DNA from: Marinosulfonomonas sp.
Lineage (GTDB): Bacteria; Pseudomonadota; Alphaproteobacteria; Rhodobacterales; Rhodobacteraceae
Length of the DNA: 64,000 bases
Direction of reading: 5' to 3'
Assembly (NCBI GenBank): GCA_026984915.1
Contig: JALSRG010000056.1
Span: 104,807 to 168,806 of the forward strand
This document shows positions 1-21,621 of this stretch, piece after piece (position 1 is the stretch's first letter; each line of letters starts with the position of its first letter). A model generated the notes under the pieces. The model was not told the DNA's origin, made no database searches, and saw only the letters and a program-made list of their open reading frames with translations. Position numbers and translations under genes: made by a program.

Positions 1-472
1 CCAGACGACCGGCAACATTCACCCGAATACCCAATGCGCCCATACGCATCGTGTTTTGCACAGAGCGCTTCATCGCGCGCCGGAATGAAACACGGCGCTC
101 AAGTTGCTGAGCAATGCTGTCAGCCACCAGTTGCGCGTCCATTTCCGGCTTGCGGACTTCGACAATATTCAGGTGCAACTCGCTGTCGGTCATTTTCGCC
201 AGCTTTTTGCGCAGCGTTTCAATATCCGCACCCTTTTTGCCGATGATGACACCGGGGCGCGCCGTATGAATTGTGACACGGCATTTCTTGTGCGGGCGTT
301 CGATGATCACACGGCTGATACCAGCCTGCTTGCAATCATCATTAATGAACTCACGCATTTTGATATCTTCCAAAAGAAGATTGCCGAAATCTTTGGTTTC
401 AGCATACCAGCGGCTGTCCCAGGTGCGGTTCACCTGCAGGCGCATGCCAATCGGATTTACCTTATGACCCAT
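1..472 (-). CDS. rpsC: 30S ribosomal protein S3, N-terminal part (cut by window edge)
   Basis: Component of the small-subunit head that helps form the mRNA entry channel. The visible 157 residues start [20 protein letters not shown] and contain the KH-type RNA-binding signature [12 protein letters not shown]. The rest lies beyond base 1. The ATG overlaps the rplV stop by one base (TGATG), so translation is probably coupled. It is the last visible gene of the S10 operon. Truncated only by the window edge; no sign of a frameshift. Confidence 0.97.
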   Translation of the reverse strand, partial: MGHKVNPIGMRLQVNRTWDSRWYAETKDFGNLLLEDIKMREFINDDCKQAGISRVIIERPHKKCRVTIHTARPGVIIGKKGADIETLRKKLAKMTDSELHLNIVEVRKPEMDAQLVADSIAQQLERRVSFRRAMKRSVQNTMRMGALGIRVNVAGRL

Positions 473-852
473 CAGGCTTGCTCCTCAACTTGACGCACCA
501 GAATGGTGAGCTCTGAAAACGGCTTCATGATCTTGCCAAACCGGCCACGCGCCCGTGGGCGGCCGCGCTTCATGGTCAGGTTCTTGCCGACATAGGCTTC
601 GGCCACGATCAGTTCATCCACATCCAGATTGTGGTTGTTTTCAGCGTTCGCAATCGCGGACTGAAGGCATTTCTTCACATCCTCGGCAATCCGCTTTTTC
701 GAGAAAGTCAGGTCCGCAAGGGCCTTGTCAACTTTCTTGCCGCGGATCATTGCGGCGACCAGATTCAGTTTTTGCGGGCTCGTACGAAGCATCTTGGCTT
801 TTGCCATTGCTTCATTCTCGGCCACGCGGCGGGAATTTTTTACCTTGCCCAT
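472..852 (-). CDS. rplV: 50S ribosomal protein L22
   Basis: Large-subunit protein that lines the peptide exit tunnel. It has 126 residues. The conserved N-terminal half ([20 protein letters not shown]) and the C-terminal hairpin ([20 protein letters not shown]) are both intact. It sits three bases after rpsS and touches rpsC, in standard S10-operon order. The start gives a slightly extended N-terminus ([20 protein letters not shown]); an internal ATG at Met16 is possible. Confidence 0.97.
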   Translation of the reverse strand: MGKVKNSRRVAENEAMAKAKMLRTSPQKLNLVAAMIRGKKVDKALADLTFSKKRIAEDVKKCLQSAIANAENNHNLDVDELIVAEAYVGKNLTMKRGRPRARGRFGKIMKPFSELTILVRQVEEQA

Positions 853-855
853 GAC

Positions 856-1134
856 TTATTTCCGCTTCGCTTTTTTGTCGGCGGCATGACCGTAATAGGT
901 CCGAGTTGGCGAATACTCACCGAACTTCTGACCAATCATGTCTTCCGTGACATTGACAGGAATATGTTTGCGGCCGTTGTAAACACCAAACGTCAGACCC
1001 ACAAACTGGGGCAGGATCGTTGATCGGCGCGACCATATCTTGATAACTTCGTGACGGCCGGATTCGCGGCTCTTTTCGGCTTTTTTAAGCACATAAGAAT
1101 CGACAAACGGGCCTTTCCATACAGAACGTGACAT
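856..1134 (-). CDS. rpsS: 30S ribosomal protein S19
   Basis: Small-subunit head protein that contacts S13 and the A-site finger. It has 92 residues, the usual length, starting [20 protein letters not shown]. The family core ([23 protein letters not shown], here split between helix and strand segments) and a [17 protein letters not shown] tail are visible. It follows rplB by two bases and precedes rplV by three, so it is certainly co-transcribed. Confidence 0.98.
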   Translation of the reverse strand: MSRSVWKGPFVDSYVLKKAEKSRESGRHEVIKIWSRRSTILPQFVGLTFGVYNGRKHIPVNVTEDMIGQKFGEYSPTRTYYGHAADKKAKRK

Positions 1135-1136
1135 GA

Positions 1137-1979
1137 TTACCGACCCTTCTTCTTGGCGTGACGTGAACGAAGAATAAGCTTGCTCGAAGCTTTCTTCTTG
1201 TTCCGGGTGCGTGCGCCCTTTGTGGGCTTGCCCCAGGGGCTGACCGGGTGACGGCCACCCGAGGTGCGACCCTCACCACCGCCGTGCGGGTGATCAACAG
1301 GGTTCATGACAACGCCGCGAACAGAGGGCCGAATGCCCTTGTGCCGGTTGCGGCCGGCCTTACCCAGGTTCTGGTTGCTGTTATCTGGGTTTGAAACCGC
1401 GCCAACAGTGGCCATGCATTCCTGACGAACCATCCGCAATTCACCCGAGGAAAGACGAATCTGGGCGTACCCACCATCACGTCCGACAAACTGCGCATAA
1501 GTCCCGGCGGCACGGGCGATCTGCCCGCCTTTGCCTGGCTTCATCTCAACGTTATGCACGATTGTGCCAATTGGCATGCCGGAAAACGGCATTGCGTTAC
1601 CCGGCTTCACGTCAGCCTTGGCAGAGGCAATGATCTTGTCGCCAACGGCCAGGCGTTGCGGCGCCAGGATATAGGCCTGCTCACCGTCGCTGTATTTCAC
1701 CAGCGCGATAAAGGCGGTACGGTTGGGATCGTATTCGATCCTTTCCACAGTTGCCGGAACATCAAATTTCCGCCGCTTGAAATCAATGATGCGGTAGAGG
1801 CGTTTTGCCCCTCCGCCGATACGACGCATCGTAATCCGTCCGGTATTGTTCCGGCCACCCGATTTCGTCAAACCCTGTGTAAGGGATTTGACCGGGCGTC
1901 CTTTCCAAAGCTCCGAACGGTCGATCAGAACCAGCCCACGCTGGCCTGGCGTCGTCGGTTTATACGACTTGAGTGCCAT
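1137..1979 (-). CDS. rplB: 50S ribosomal protein L2
   Basis: Primary 23S rRNA-binding protein needed for subunit association and for the peptidyl-transferase region. It has 280 residues. The C-terminal signature with the functionally important histidine is intact ([20 protein letters not shown]), followed by the basic tail [20 protein letters not shown]. It is separated from rplW by about 96 bases that carry a GC-rich hairpin (positions 2034-2056), and runs straight into rpsS. Confidence 0.98.
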   Translation of the reverse strand: MALKSYKPTTPGQRGLVLIDRSELWKGRPVKSLTQGLTKSGGRNNTGRITMRRIGGGAKRLYRIIDFKRRKFDVPATVERIEYDPNRTAFIALVKYSDGEQAYILAPQRLAVGDKIIASAKADVKPGNAMPFSGMPIGTIVHNVEMKPGKGGQIARAAGTYAQFVGRDGGYAQIRLSSGELRMVRQECMATVGAVSNPDNSNQNLGKAGRNRHKGIRPSVRGVVMNPVDHPHGGGEGRTSGGRHPVSPWGKPTKGARTRNKKKASSKLILRSRHAKKKGR

Positions 1980-2033
1980 GCTTTCTGTCTTCCGTTAGCT
2001 TTGACCCGTTACCGGGCCGGATTGAAATAGTCA

Positions 2034-2056
2034 CGGCCCCGCATACGCCGGGGCCG
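2034..2056 (-). other. Intercistronic GC hairpin between rplW and rplB
   Basis: A perfect 8-bp inverted repeat (CGGCCCCG / CGGGGCCG, 7-base loop) lies between the rplW stop and the rplB start. No T-run follows it on the minus strand, so it does not look like an intrinsic terminator. It is more likely an mRNA-stability or processing structure inside the S10 transcript. Confidence 0.5.
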
Positions 2057-2075
2057 ATAGATTCGCTGCCTTCTA

Positions 2076-2372
2076 TCAAAGGCCCGTGGAAACGTCGATA
2101 GTATTACCCTCTTCCAGGGTAACATATGCCTTTTTCACGTCCTTACGCTTGCCCGGTTTCCCGCGAAAACGTTTGGTCTTGCCTTTGGTAATGGTTGTGT
2201 TGACCGCTTTCACCTTTACACCAAACAGGCTTTCGACCGCCTTTTTGATCATCGGCTTGTTGGCGTCGATCGCCACCTCGAACACAACGGCATTGGCCTC
2301 GGAAGCCATGGTCGCCTTCTCGGTGATAACCGGCTTGCGGATCACATCATAGAGTTCTGCCTTCGTGCTCAT
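2076..2372 (-). CDS. rplW: 50S ribosomal protein L23
   Basis: Protein at the exit of the nascent-chain tunnel, where it docks trigger factor and SRP. It has 98 residues. The family features are the opening [15 protein letters not shown] and the central loop [20 protein letters not shown]. Its ATG overlaps the rplD stop by four bases (ATGA), so the two are translationally coupled. It is followed by a 96-base gap before rplB. Confidence 0.97.
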   Translation of the reverse strand: MSTKAELYDVIRKPVITEKATMASEANAVVFEVAIDANKPMIKKAVESLFGVKVKAVNTTITKGKTKRFRGKPGKRKDVKKAYVTLEEGNTIDVSTGL

Positions 2373-2989
2373 TTCAGTCGAGCCTCCAGTGCTTCGACAC
2401 CTGCTTTGGTCAACACCAGAGTGTCGCGCTTCAGGATGTCATAAACATTTGCGCCCATCGACGGCAGAATATCCAGACCTTCGATATTCCCAGCGGCCTT
2501 GGCAAAGTTTTCGTTCACCTCGGCACCATCGATCACCAGGGCACGTTTCCAGCCCAACTCTTTCATGGCCTTGGCCAGCACGCTGGTCTTGGCTTCTTTC
2601 AGTTCGGCTGCATCAATCACGACCAGTTCTCCCGCACCGGCCTTGGCGCTCAGTGCATGGCGCAGGCCCAGTTTGCGGAATTTCTTGGTCAGATCATGCG
2701 CATGGCTGCGCGGGGTCGGGCCCTTATATACACCACCTTTGCGGAAGATCGGCGCATTCCGGTCACCGTGACGTGCACCGCCGGTGCCCTTTTGGCGATA
2801 GATCTTCTTGGTGGAATAGCTGGTTTCCGACCGGGTCTTGACCTTGTGGGTGCCGGCCTGGGCACGGGCCCGCTGCCAGCGCACCACGCGATGCAGGATA
2901 TCGGCGCGCGGTTCCAGCCCAAAAATCTCGTCATCGAGATCAATCGAGCCGGCCTTTTTGGCGTCGAGTTTTATGACATCAGTTTTCAT
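2369..2989 (-). CDS. rplD: 50S ribosomal protein L4
   Basis: Large-subunit protein with a globular domain and an extended loop that reaches the exit tunnel. In enterics it also represses the S10 operon. It has 206 residues. The extended loop is recognisable in the region [20 protein letters not shown] and the following [17 protein letters not shown]. It overlaps rplC upstream and rplW downstream by four bases each, making a tightly coupled trio. No S10-leader control element could be recognised upstream of rpsJ. Confidence 0.97.
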   Translation of the reverse strand: MKTDVIKLDAKKAGSIDLDDEIFGLEPRADILHRVVRWQRARAQAGTHKVKTRSETSYSTKKIYRQKGTGGARHGDRNAPIFRKGGVYKGPTPRSHAHDLTKKFRKLGLRHALSAKAGAGELVVIDAAELKEAKTSVLAKAMKELGWKRALVIDGAEVNENFAKAAGNIEGLDILPSMGANVYDILKRDTLVLTKAGVEALEARLK

Positions 2990-3726
2990 TCTTCAGCCCC
3001 TCCTTCCGGAGCCTCTGCCGGTGCTTCCTGAGCCGAAGCTTCGGCGGCAGCAGCCGATTTCAGAGCCGCCGGGAACGGAACACCGTCCGGCAATTTCTTC
3101 TTGACCGCATCCTTCACCGTCACCCAGCCACCTTTGGAGCCGGGAACAGCGCCTTTGATCATGATCAGCCCACGATCGGCATCTGTACGCACAACTTCCA
3201 AATTCTGGGTGGTGACGCGTGCAGCCCCCATATGTCCGGCCATCTTCTTGCCCTTGAACACTTTGCCAGGGTCCTGACACTGGCCGGTAGACCCATGCGA
3301 ACGGTGGCTGATCGACACACCGTGCGTTGCGCGCAAACCGCCAAAATTATGCCGTTTCATGGCACCGGCAAATCCTTTGCCGATGGACGTTCCGGAAACG
3401 TCAACCTTTTGACCTTCAACGAAATGCTTGGCCGAAATCTCTTCACCAACACCAATAAGGTTGTCGGCAGAGACACGAAATTCTGCAATCTTCCGCTTCG
3501 GCGCGACTTTCGCAGTGGCAAAATGGCCGCGCATCGCTTTCGATACCCGTTTCACCTTTGCCGTACCGGCGCCGAGTTGAACAGCCGTGTAACCATCCTT
3601 TTCAGCGGTGCGCTGTGCAACCACCTGAAGGTTTTCCAACTGAAGAACCGTCACAGGAATCTGTTTCCCGTCCTCCATGAAAAGCCGGGTCATGCCGACT
3701 TTCTTTGCAATGATACCAGAGCGCAT
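2986..3726 (-). CDS. rplC: 50S ribosomal protein L3
   Basis: Early-assembly large-subunit protein near the peptidyl-transferase centre. The chosen ATG at 3726 gives [20 protein letters not shown], the usual family N-terminus; an in-frame start 18 bases upstream (MRGHKQ) overlaps rpsJ and is less likely. The conserved glutamine-methylation loop region ([20 protein letters not shown]) is present. The C-terminus carries an unusual Ala/Glu/Pro-rich tail ([19 protein letters not shown]) of about 30 residues beyond the folded domain, a kind of extension common in alphaproteobacteria. Confidence 0.96.
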   Translation of the reverse strand: MRSGIIAKKVGMTRLFMEDGKQIPVTVLQLENLQVVAQRTAEKDGYTAVQLGAGTAKVKRVSKAMRGHFATAKVAPKRKIAEFRVSADNLIGVGEEISAKHFVEGQKVDVSGTSIGKGFAGAMKRHNFGGLRATHGVSISHRSHGSTGQCQDPGKVFKGKKMAGHMGAARVTTQNLEVVRTDADRGLIMIKGAVPGSKGGWVTVKDAVKKKLPDGVPFPAALKSAAAAEASAQEAPAEAPEGGAEE

Positions 3727-3740
3727 CTGCTTATGCCCCC

Positions 3741-4049
3741 TCAAACCTTGATTTCAACGTCAACACCGGCCGCCAGGTCGAGCTTCATCAGCGCGTCAAC
3801 GGTCTGTGGTGTCGGGTCAACGATATCCAGCAGCCGTTTATGCGTGCGGATCTCGAACTGATCACGGGATTTCTTGTCAACGTGAGGACCACGCAGAACC
3901 GTGAATTTTTCAATCTTGTTCGGCAGAGGAATCGGGCCGCGCACAGTGGCGCCTGTCCGTTTCGCTGTATTGACAATCTCCTGCGTGCTGGCATCCAGAA
4001 CGCGATGGTCAAAGGCCTTCAGCCGTATGCGAATATTTTGGCTTTGCAT
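3741..4049 (-). CDS. rpsJ: 30S ribosomal protein S10 (NusE)
   Basis: Small-subunit head protein; the same polypeptide (NusE) pairs with NusB in antitermination and links NusG to the ribosome. It has 102 residues, the canonical length, starting [20 protein letters not shown]. The motif [20 protein letters not shown] is intact. It is the first gene of the S10 operon but lies only 80 bases downstream of tuf copy 1, separated by a strong hairpin, so it may be read from the str operon as well as from its own promoter. Confidence 0.98.
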   Translation of the reverse strand: MQSQNIRIRLKAFDHRVLDASTQEIVNTAKRTGATVRGPIPLPNKIEKFTVLRGPHVDKKSRDQFEIRTHKRLLDIVDPTPQTVDALMKLDLAAGVDVEIKV

Positions 4050-4082
4050 CTATTTAGCCTCTCGCGGCGTTGGAGTTGATAG

Positions 4083-4110
4083 GTGGAGCGGGGATCATTC
4101 CCCGCCCCAC
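4083..4110 (-). other. Intercistronic hairpin between tuf (copy 1) and rpsJ
   Basis: GCGGGGA (4088-4094) pairs with TCCCCGC (4099-4105) around a 4-base loop. It is extended by GTGG/CCAC beyond one mismatch. No T-run follows in the minus direction, so full termination is unlikely. It may be an RNA-processing or partial attenuation site separating the str and S10 parts. The rpoB-rpoC junction carries a very similar element. Confidence 0.55.
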
Positions 4111-4129
4111 GTCGAACCCGGATTTTGGA

Positions 4130-5305
<1,176 letters not shown>

Positions 5306-5350
5306 GGTGGCCTCCTGTTAATCTTGGGTGCGGTAAGCGGGCAGTCCCTC

Positions 5351-7468
<2,118 letters not shown>

Positions 7469-7492
7469 TGGATTGGGCCTATGCCTAAAGGG

Positions 7493-7975
<483 letters not shown>

Positions 7976-8347
7976 TTATTTGGGGCGCTTGGCGCCGTAT
8001 TTCGAACGGCGTTGCTTACGGTCTTTGACGCCTTGGGTATCCAATACGCCACGCAGGATGTGATAACGGACACCCGGAAGGTCTTTTACACGGCCGCCAC
8101 GGATCAGAACCACCGAGTGCTCCTGCAGGTTGTGGCTCTCACCGGGGATGTAGCTGATGACCTCAAAGCCATTTGTCAGACGCACTTTGGCAACCTTCCG
8201 CATGGCCGAGTTCGGCTTTTTGGGTGTTGTGGTATAAACGCGCGTGCAGACACCGCGTTTCTGCGGGCAGCCCTCAAGATGGAGGGATTTTGAGCGTTTC
8301 ACTTTCGGCTGCCGCGGCTTGCGGATCAGCTGTTGTATCGTTGGCAT
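7976..8347 (-). CDS. rpsL: 30S ribosomal protein S12
   Basis: Decoding-centre protein. It has 123 residues, canonical length, starting [20 protein letters not shown]. The two streptomycin-resistance hot spots look wild type: [13 protein letters not shown] and the later [13 protein letters not shown]. It is the first gene of the str operon. A clear sigma-70-type promoter lies about 220 bases upstream (8566-8594), leaving a long leader with a hairpin. Confidence 0.98.
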   Translation of the reverse strand: MPTIQQLIRKPRQPKVKRSKSLHLEGCPQKRGVCTRVYTTTPKKPNSAMRKVAKVRLTNGFEVISYIPGESHNLQEHSVVLIRGGRVKDLPGVRYHILRGVLDTQGVKDRKQRRSKYGAKRPK

Positions 8348-8558
8348 TCCGGTCTATCCCCGTGTTGCACCACATTAATTTCTTCCAACGGAGCACGCTC
8401 CGCATATTTCAAGCGCCTCACGCATTCGCAAAACGCAAAAACCGCTACGCCCCTGCCTTTTGGGACGACGCGGTGGGTATCCAGAGGATCGGGGCCAAGG
8501 CCCGGATCATGACCACTACAGTTCTGAGTTAGGCAACGGGGAAAACCCCTAGCCCAAG
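8348..8558 (-). other. Long 5' leader of the str operon with a hairpin
   Basis: About 210 bases separate the predicted transcription start (near 8559) from the rpsL ATG, and no reading frame in them looks real. A hairpin at 8487-8508 pairs GATC..GGGCC with GGCCC..GATC around one mismatch. There is no T-run, so it is not an obvious attenuator. It may be a stability element or a ribosomal-protein binding target; nothing more can be said from sequence. Confidence 0.4.
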
Positions 8559-8565
8559 TGGGCGC

Positions 8566-8594
8566 CGTATATGAGGAGTCGCGAACCTTGTCAA
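8566..8594 (-). promoter_or_regulatory. Sigma-70-type promoter of the str operon
   Basis: On the minus strand TTGACA (8594-8589) is followed by exactly 17 bases and TATACG (8571-8566). The bases after the -10 (GCGCCCAC) form a GC-rich discriminator typical of stringently controlled stable-RNA and ribosomal-protein promoters. It is the best-matching promoter seen in the window and points directly into rpsL-rpsG-fusA-tuf. Confidence 0.8.
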
Positions 8595-8613
8595 CAGTGT
8601 GAAGACACGAAGT

Positions 8614-9492
8614 TCACACCCCGGCCTGCCCCTGGGTACGCGGCCGCTTCAGGCGCGCCTCGCGATACAGGGTAAAAGCGCCCATCAGAACAACGATGAC
8701 GCTTCCAGTCAACGTCAGCAAATCCGGCCATTCTCCGAAAAAAACATAGCCCAGCAGCAGGGCCCATAGCAGGCTCGTATAGCGAAATGGCGTTACAAAG
8801 GCGATATCACCAACCCGCATGACCATGACACTGAAAAGCGAGCCGCCAATAATGAAAACCACGGCTGCAAACAGCAGCGCCAGGCTTTTGCCGCCCACAT
8901 ATGCCCAGGGCTCAAACGCTGCGCCGGCCCCCGCCGCCAATGTCACCCCGGCCGTGCTGACAAGAGCCACAAGGGTTGAAGGAACAGTTCGGGACATGCG
9001 GCGCACACTCAAATCGCGCAAGGTTACAAAGCCAACAGCAATCAGGGCATAAACGGAATAGATGGAAAACCCCTCCATCCCGGGCCGCACGATCAGCATT
9101 ACTCCGGCAAACCCGATCATAATCGCCAAAAGCCGCCGCCAGCCGATCGGCTCTTTCAGAAACAGCGCCGCCGCAAGTGTCACTGTCAGCGGCAATGCCT
9201 GAAGGATCGCGGTAACATTTGCCTGTGGTGCGTTGAACAGCGCAGTAACAAAGAACCAGGCCGCCCCCATTTCCGCGAAAGTACGCAAGACAATCAGGAA
9301 CCAATCCCTGCCTGGCAACATGGTGAACAAAACGCCTGAACGATATGCCATGACCGCCAGAAAGGCGACAGTCGCGATGCCGCGCAGAAAAATCGCCTGA
9401 AACAACGGCAAATCTCCGGCCAGGGCCTTCATGCAGCTGTCATTCAATGTATAGGCGGCCATCGAGGCCATCATCAGCACCGCGCCGTGCAT
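8614..9492 (-). CDS. DMT-family (EamA) membrane transporter
   Basis: Drug/metabolite transporter superfamily permease with about ten hydrophobic helices in two EamA halves; substrate unknown. The N-terminal stretch MHGAVLMMASMAAYTLNDSC matches the common alphaproteobacterial form. The second repeat ends with WPDLLTLTGSVIVVLMGAFT and a basic tail. The ATG at 9492 is preferred because it follows a weak GAG-type ribosome site. A TTG at 9513 (AGGCGA 7 bases upstream) would add seven residues and cannot be excluded. It lies between rpoC and rpsL, where transport genes are not expected. Confidence 0.88.
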   Translation of the reverse strand: MHGAVLMMASMAAYTLNDSCMKALAGDLPLFQAIFLRGIATVAFLAVMAYRSGVLFTMLPGRDWFLIVLRTFAEMGAAWFFVTALFNAPQANVTAILQALPLTVTLAAALFLKEPIGWRRLLAIMIGFAGVMLIVRPGMEGFSIYSVYALIAVGFVTLRDLSVRRMSRTVPSTLVALVSTAGVTLAAGAGAAFEPWAYVGGKSLALLFAAVVFIIGGSLFSVMVMRVGDIAFVTPFRYTSLLWALLLGYVFFGEWPDLLTLTGSVIVVLMGAFTLYREARLKRPRTQGQAGV

Positions 9493-9677
9493 GTTATCAC
9501 TCAGATGTCGCAAATTTCGCCTGTCCCGGATTTACTTTTGGGGTTTTCCTTCTGCTCTTGCCCTGCATGGACTGGCTGCCAGATTAATCCAAGCAGTATT
9601 TTTCAGGTAATTTTATCTGAAAGGCCGGCAAACGGGTTCGGGTCTGGGCAGGCTGTGTACTGATTTGCCTGGGAAAT

Positions 9678-9706
9678 GCAAAAGCCCCGCACCAGGATGC
9701 GGGGCC
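9678..9706 (-). terminator. Intrinsic terminator downstream of rpoC
   Basis: GCCCCGCA (9684-9691) pairs with TGCGGGGC (9698-9705) around a 6-base loop. In the minus direction TTTT follows the stem. It sits about 40 bases past the rpoC stop, so it probably ends the rplKAJL-rpoBC transcript before the DMT gene. Confidence 0.75.
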
Positions 9707-9744
9707 TTCACTTGATATATTTTATTGACCAATTGTCCTATTGA

Positions 9745-18191
<8,447 letters not shown>

Positions 18192-18379
18192 GCTTGATGT
18201 CACCTTTCAGCTTTTCGCGGGCACGTCCAAGTCGGGGAACCAAGGCCGCGCCGCACACGAAACAGGGGGTTGGGATCACTTCCTGCAAACCGTCCCACCG
18301 ATCTGCGCCCGATCCCGAAAACCGCACCTTGGAAAAACCATGCCCTGCGGTCGTCACACGGCCTTTCCAAGACGGGCTC

Positions 18380-18410
18380 GGCTGAACCCGGTTTGCCACC
18401 GGATTCAGCC
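18380..18410 (-). other. 13-bp hairpin in the rplL-rpoB spacer
   Basis: GGCTGAACCCGGT (18380-18392) pairs over its whole length, with one G-U pair, with ACCGGATTCAGCC (18398-18410) around a 5-base loop. No T-run follows, so a processing site or partial attenuator is more likely than a terminator. In Escherichia coli the equivalent spacer holds an attenuator and an RNase III site that set the ratio of L7/L12 to RNA polymerase. Confidence 0.6.
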
Positions 18411-18446
18411 TGATTACTTACTGCTGGGCCTGTTCGCCCTGCACTC

Positions 18447-18821
18447 TTATTTGACTTCGACTTCTGCGCCAGCTGCTTCCAGCTTGCCTTTGATGTCTTC
18501 GGCTTCTTCTTTCGAAACGCCTTCCTTGACGGCTTTACCGCCTTCATCAACCAATGCCTTGGCTTCTTTCAGGCCCAGACCGGTGATGGCGCGGACTTCC
18601 TTGATGACGGCGATTTTCTGGGCGCCTGCGGCTTTCAGAATAACGTCGAATTCGGTTTTCTCTTCTGCCGCACCACCACCTTCGGCAGGGCCGGCCATGA
18701 CGACAGCGCCACCGGCGGCGGGCTCGATGCCATACTCGTCTTTCAGAATGGTTTTCAGTTCTTGTGCCTCGAGGAGGGTCAGACCCACGATCTCTTCGGC
18801 AAGTTTTTTCAGATCAGCCAT
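18447..18821 (-). CDS. rplL: 50S ribosomal protein L7/L12
   Basis: Stalk protein present in several copies per ribosome that recruits the translational GTPases. It has 124 residues. The N-terminal dimerisation part starts [20 protein letters not shown], followed by an Ala/Gly hinge ([20 protein letters not shown]). The C-terminal GTPase-contacting domain contains [20 protein letters not shown]. It lies 72 bases after rplJ and is followed by a long spacer with a hairpin before rpoB. Confidence 0.98.
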   Translation of the reverse strand: MADLKKLAEEIVGLTLLEAQELKTILKDEYGIEPAAGGAVVMAGPAEGGGAAEEKTEFDVILKAAGAQKIAVIKEVRAITGLGLKEAKALVDEGGKAVKEGVSKEEAEDIKGKLEAAGAEVEVK

Positions 18822-18893
18822 TTTACTGTTTCCGTTCGTTTAAGATGTGTTCCAACGTTCAGGATGGTTCCCTACGCCGGTCTCGTTGTTGCT

Positions 18894-19409
18894 TTATGCG
18901 GCTTCCCGCTCTTCCAAAGTCGAAAGAATGCTTGCGATATTGCTTGCAGGCGCGCCAATGGCCCCCGCGATGTTGCTGGCAGGTGCACCAATGCAACCCG
19001 CGATCGAAGCAATAAGCTCGTCACGCGACGGCATCGAAGCAACGGCTTTCACACCGGCGACGTCCAATACGTTCTCACCCATTGCACCACCAAGGATCTG
19101 GAACTTGTCGTTCTCCTTGGAATAGGCCTGAGCAACCTTGGCCGCAGCCACAGGATCCTCGGAATAGGCAAGTACTGTCATGCCGTTCAACAAGTCAGCG
19201 ATGCTTGCGCAGGGCTTTCCGTCTAGGGCGATCTTGGCGAGCTTGTTCTTGGCAACACGCACAGACCCGCCCGCTTCACGCATTTGCGCGCGCAGGTCCT
19301 GCATCTCAGCAACCGTGAGACCAGCGTAATGTGCAACCACAATCACGCCAGAGCTTTCAAAGATTTGGCCCAGTTCTTCGACCAGTCTCTCTTTTTGTGC
19401 TCTATCCAC
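18894..19409 (-). CDS. rplJ: 50S ribosomal protein L10
   Basis: Anchors the L7/L12 stalk and, with L12, represses its own mRNA in many bacteria. A GTG start at 19409 gives [20 protein letters not shown], the expected family start of 171 residues. It is preceded by GGAG at about 8 bases. A longer in-frame reading ([10 protein letters not shown]) would swallow that ribosome site and is rejected. The C-terminal helix that binds L12 contains a short repeat, IGAPASNIA, twice in a row. Confidence 0.95.
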   Translation of the reverse strand: MDRAQKERLVEELGQIFESSGVIVVAHYAGLTVAEMQDLRAQMREAGGSVRVAKNKLAKIALDGKPCASIADLLNGMTVLAYSEDPVAAAKVAQAYSKENDKFQILGGAMGENVLDVAGVKAVASMPSRDELIASIAGCIGAPASNIAGAIGAPASNIASILSTLEEREAA

Positions 19410-19672
19410 AGTTTCACTCCAATTATGGAGGGCTTGCACCCTCCGGCTCAGTTATGCCCCGTTGCCGGGGCGTTCGGGTCCAATTCAGGGTCCCGAGGCC
19501 AGATCACCCGAGGTCAGCCCCCGGAAAATTCGTCTCGTTCCCCATCTCGGGAAGGAATTAACAACCTTGCGGCCAACCCTCCGTCTCGGACAGGACGTGG
19601 CCAGTGTGGCCCCGCCATCTGACGGGCCGTAAGGCCCGCCAAATTCTTTTGCGGGCAAATGCCCGCCTGCAT
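19410..19672 (-). promoter_or_regulatory. rplJ leader, probable L10 autoregulatory region
   Basis: There are 263 bases between rplA and rplJ with no believable gene. In the minus direction several hairpins occur: two GC-rich ones just after rplA (GCGGGCATTTGCCCGC and GGGCCTTACGGCCC), and one (GGAGGG...CCCTCC, plus 19427-19444) ending just before the rplJ ribosome site. A leader of this size at this place is where the L10-L12 complex binds its mRNA in other bacteria. That role is inferred from position; the kink-turn motif was not confirmed. Confidence 0.5.
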
Positions 19673-20371
19673 TCAGTTCCCCGTGGCCGAATCCAGATCC
19701 ACGGTAACCCCCGGCCCCATGGTAGAGCTGAGCGCAATTTTCTTCATATAGGTGCCTTTTACACCGGACGGTTTCGCCTTGGCGATTGCATCCACGAAGG
19801 CGCGCAGGTTTTCGGCCAGTTGCTTCTCGTCGAATGACGCCTTGCCGATACCAGCATGAACAACCCCGGCTTTTTCCGCCTTGAACTGGACCTCACCACC
19901 CTTGGCCGCTTTCACCGCCTCGGCCACATCCATGGTAACAGTGCCAACACGCGGGTTTGGCATCAGGTTGCGCGGCCCCAGAACCTTGCCCAAACGGCCA
20001 ACGATCGGCATCATGTCAGGGGTGGCAATGCATCGGTCAAAGTCGATCTTGCCGCTCTGAACCGTTTCCATCAGGTCTTCGGCACCCACGATATCCGCGC
20101 CGGCCTCTTTTGCCTCGTCAGCCTTCGCGCCACGGGCAAAAACGGCCACGCGCACGTCTTTGCCAGTGCCGTTTGGCAGTGCGACAACGCCACGGACCAT
20201 CTGGTCGGCATGCCGGGGATCAACCCCCAGATTCACGGCAACATCGACGGTTTCGTCAAATTTGGCGGTTGCATGGTCCTTGACCAGCTTTACGGCCTCT
20301 TCCACGGAAACGTTTTGCTTTCCTGCAAAGGCTTCGCGGGCTGCTTTGGTGCGTTTTCCAAGTTTTGCCAT
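19673..20371 (-). CDS. rplA: 50S ribosomal protein L1
   Basis: L1-stalk protein that guides release of deacylated tRNA and is a translational repressor of the rplKA mRNA in many bacteria. It has 232 residues, starting [20 protein letters not shown]. The family segment [20 protein letters not shown] is intact, and the C-terminus ends at [18 protein letters not shown]. Only one base separates it from the rplK stop. It is followed by the 263-base rplJ leader. Confidence 0.98.
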   Translation of the reverse strand: MAKLGKRTKAAREAFAGKQNVSVEEAVKLVKDHATAKFDETVDVAVNLGVDPRHADQMVRGVVALPNGTGKDVRVAVFARGAKADEAKEAGADIVGAEDLMETVQSGKIDFDRCIATPDMMPIVGRLGKVLGPRNLMPNPRVGTVTMDVAEAVKAAKGGEVQFKAEKAGVVHAGIGKASFDEKQLAENLRAFVDAIAKAKPSGVKGTYMKKIALSSTMGPGVTVDLDSATGN

Positions 20372-20372
20372 G

Positions 20373-20798
20373 TTACTTCACCTCAATGCCCATGGACCGC
20401 GCCGAGCCAAGAATGATCTTCACGGCAGCTTCGAGATCGTTTGCATTCAGATCCTTCATTTTCGCCTCGGCGATTTCCTTGACCTGGGCAACCGTAACAG
20501 AACCGACAGTCTCACGCCCCGGCAGGCTGGCACCGGATTTCAGCTTGGCCGCTTTACGCAGGAAATAAGACGCCGGTGGTGTCTTGATATCCATGGTAAA
20601 GGACTTGTCCTGATAATATGTAATCACGGTCGGGCATGGCGCACCCGGCTCCAGATCCTGCGTCTTGGCATTGAACGCCTTGCAGAATTCCATGATATTG
20701 ATGCCGCGCTGACCAAGGGCCGGCCCGACGGGCGGGCTGGGGTTGGCTTGTCCGGCAGGCACCTGCAATTTCATCGTGCCAGCGAGTTTCTTGGCCAT
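20373..20798 (-). CDS. rplK: 50S ribosomal protein L11
   Basis: GTPase-centre protein that binds the 23S thiostrepton loop and is needed for RelA/Rsh activation by uncharged tRNA. It has 141 residues, the canonical length. The proline-rich N-terminal domain ([20 protein letters not shown]) and the C-terminal rRNA-binding domain ([20 protein letters not shown]) are intact. It is 105 bases downstream of nusG and immediately upstream of rplA. Confidence 0.98.
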   Translation of the reverse strand: MAKKLAGTMKLQVPAGQANPSPPVGPALGQRGINIMEFCKAFNAKTQDLEPGAPCPTVITYYQDKSFTMDIKTPPASYFLRKAAKLKSGASLPGRETVGSVTVAQVKEIAEAKMKDLNANDLEAAVKIILGSARSMGIEVK

Positions 20799-20903
20799 TT
20801 GGCCTCTCCTTTTTTCACCTCCGCCCGAAACGCGTTCCCGGCGGTCTTCAGTTTAGTGGTCCGACCTCACAGGCGCGCCTGCTCTGTCTCCCACGATCAC
20901 CAC

Positions 20904-21437
20904 TCAGGTCTCTTTTGATACCTGCGTGAATTCCAGCTCAACCGGGGTCGCCCGGCCAAAAATCGAAACCGACACCTTGAGGCGCTGGTTGTCTTCATCC
21001 ACATCCTCAACCATACCGTCAAAACCCTCAAAGGGGCCGTCAGTCACGCTGACCTTTTCGCCGACGGTGAAGTTGATCAAGGTCCTTGGGGCCTCCTGGC
21101 CTTCCTCGACCCGGTTCAGAATCTGGTTCACCTCGGCGTCACGCATCGGAATCGGCTTACCCTGCGTTCCCAGAAACCCGGTCACGCGATTGATCGAGTT
21201 GATCAGGTGATAGCCCCGGTCCGACATTTCCATGCGCACCAGAACATAGCCGGGCATGAACCGCCGTTCTGCGGTCACCTTCTTGCCACGACGCACCTCG
21301 ATCACCTCTTCGGTGGGGACAAGAACTTCCTCTATCTCGCCCTCGAGACCAGCCTCTTCGGCAGCGTGTTTGATCTGCTCGGCGATCTTTTTCTCGTAGT
21401 TCGAGAGAACGCTCACCGAATACCACCGTTTTGCCAT
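20904..21437 (-). CDS. nusG: Transcription termination/antitermination factor NusG
   Basis: Universal elongation factor. The N-terminal NGN domain binds RNA polymerase, and the KOW domain binds Rho or ribosomal S10. It has 177 residues. It starts [20 protein letters not shown], has the central [10 protein letters not shown] core and the KOW part [20 protein letters not shown]. It lies 184 bases downstream of secE, a longer gap than usual, with no gene in it. S10, its partner, is encoded at 3741-4049. Confidence 0.98.
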   Translation of the reverse strand: MAKRWYSVSVLSNYEKKIAEQIKHAAEEAGLEGEIEEVLVPTEEVIEVRRGKKVTAERRFMPGYVLVRMEMSDRGYHLINSINRVTGFLGTQGKPIPMRDAEVNQILNRVEEGQEAPRTLINFTVGEKVSVTDGPFEGFDGMVEDVDEDNQRLKVSVSIFGRATPVELEFTQVSKET

Positions 21438-21621
21438 CGCTGTCTCTGCCTTCGCAACATCCGGGGAAAAACCCGAAAAAGTTTATGTTTTCATACGGTT
21501 GAACCGCAAGTTTTCAGAACAAAAAACAGCGCGCAACCCGAATCATTGCACGCCTGATCTGATAGTGCCGCCCGCATTAGCCGTGAAACCGTCCGAATTC
21601 AAGCCTTTGAGCAGCTAAATT

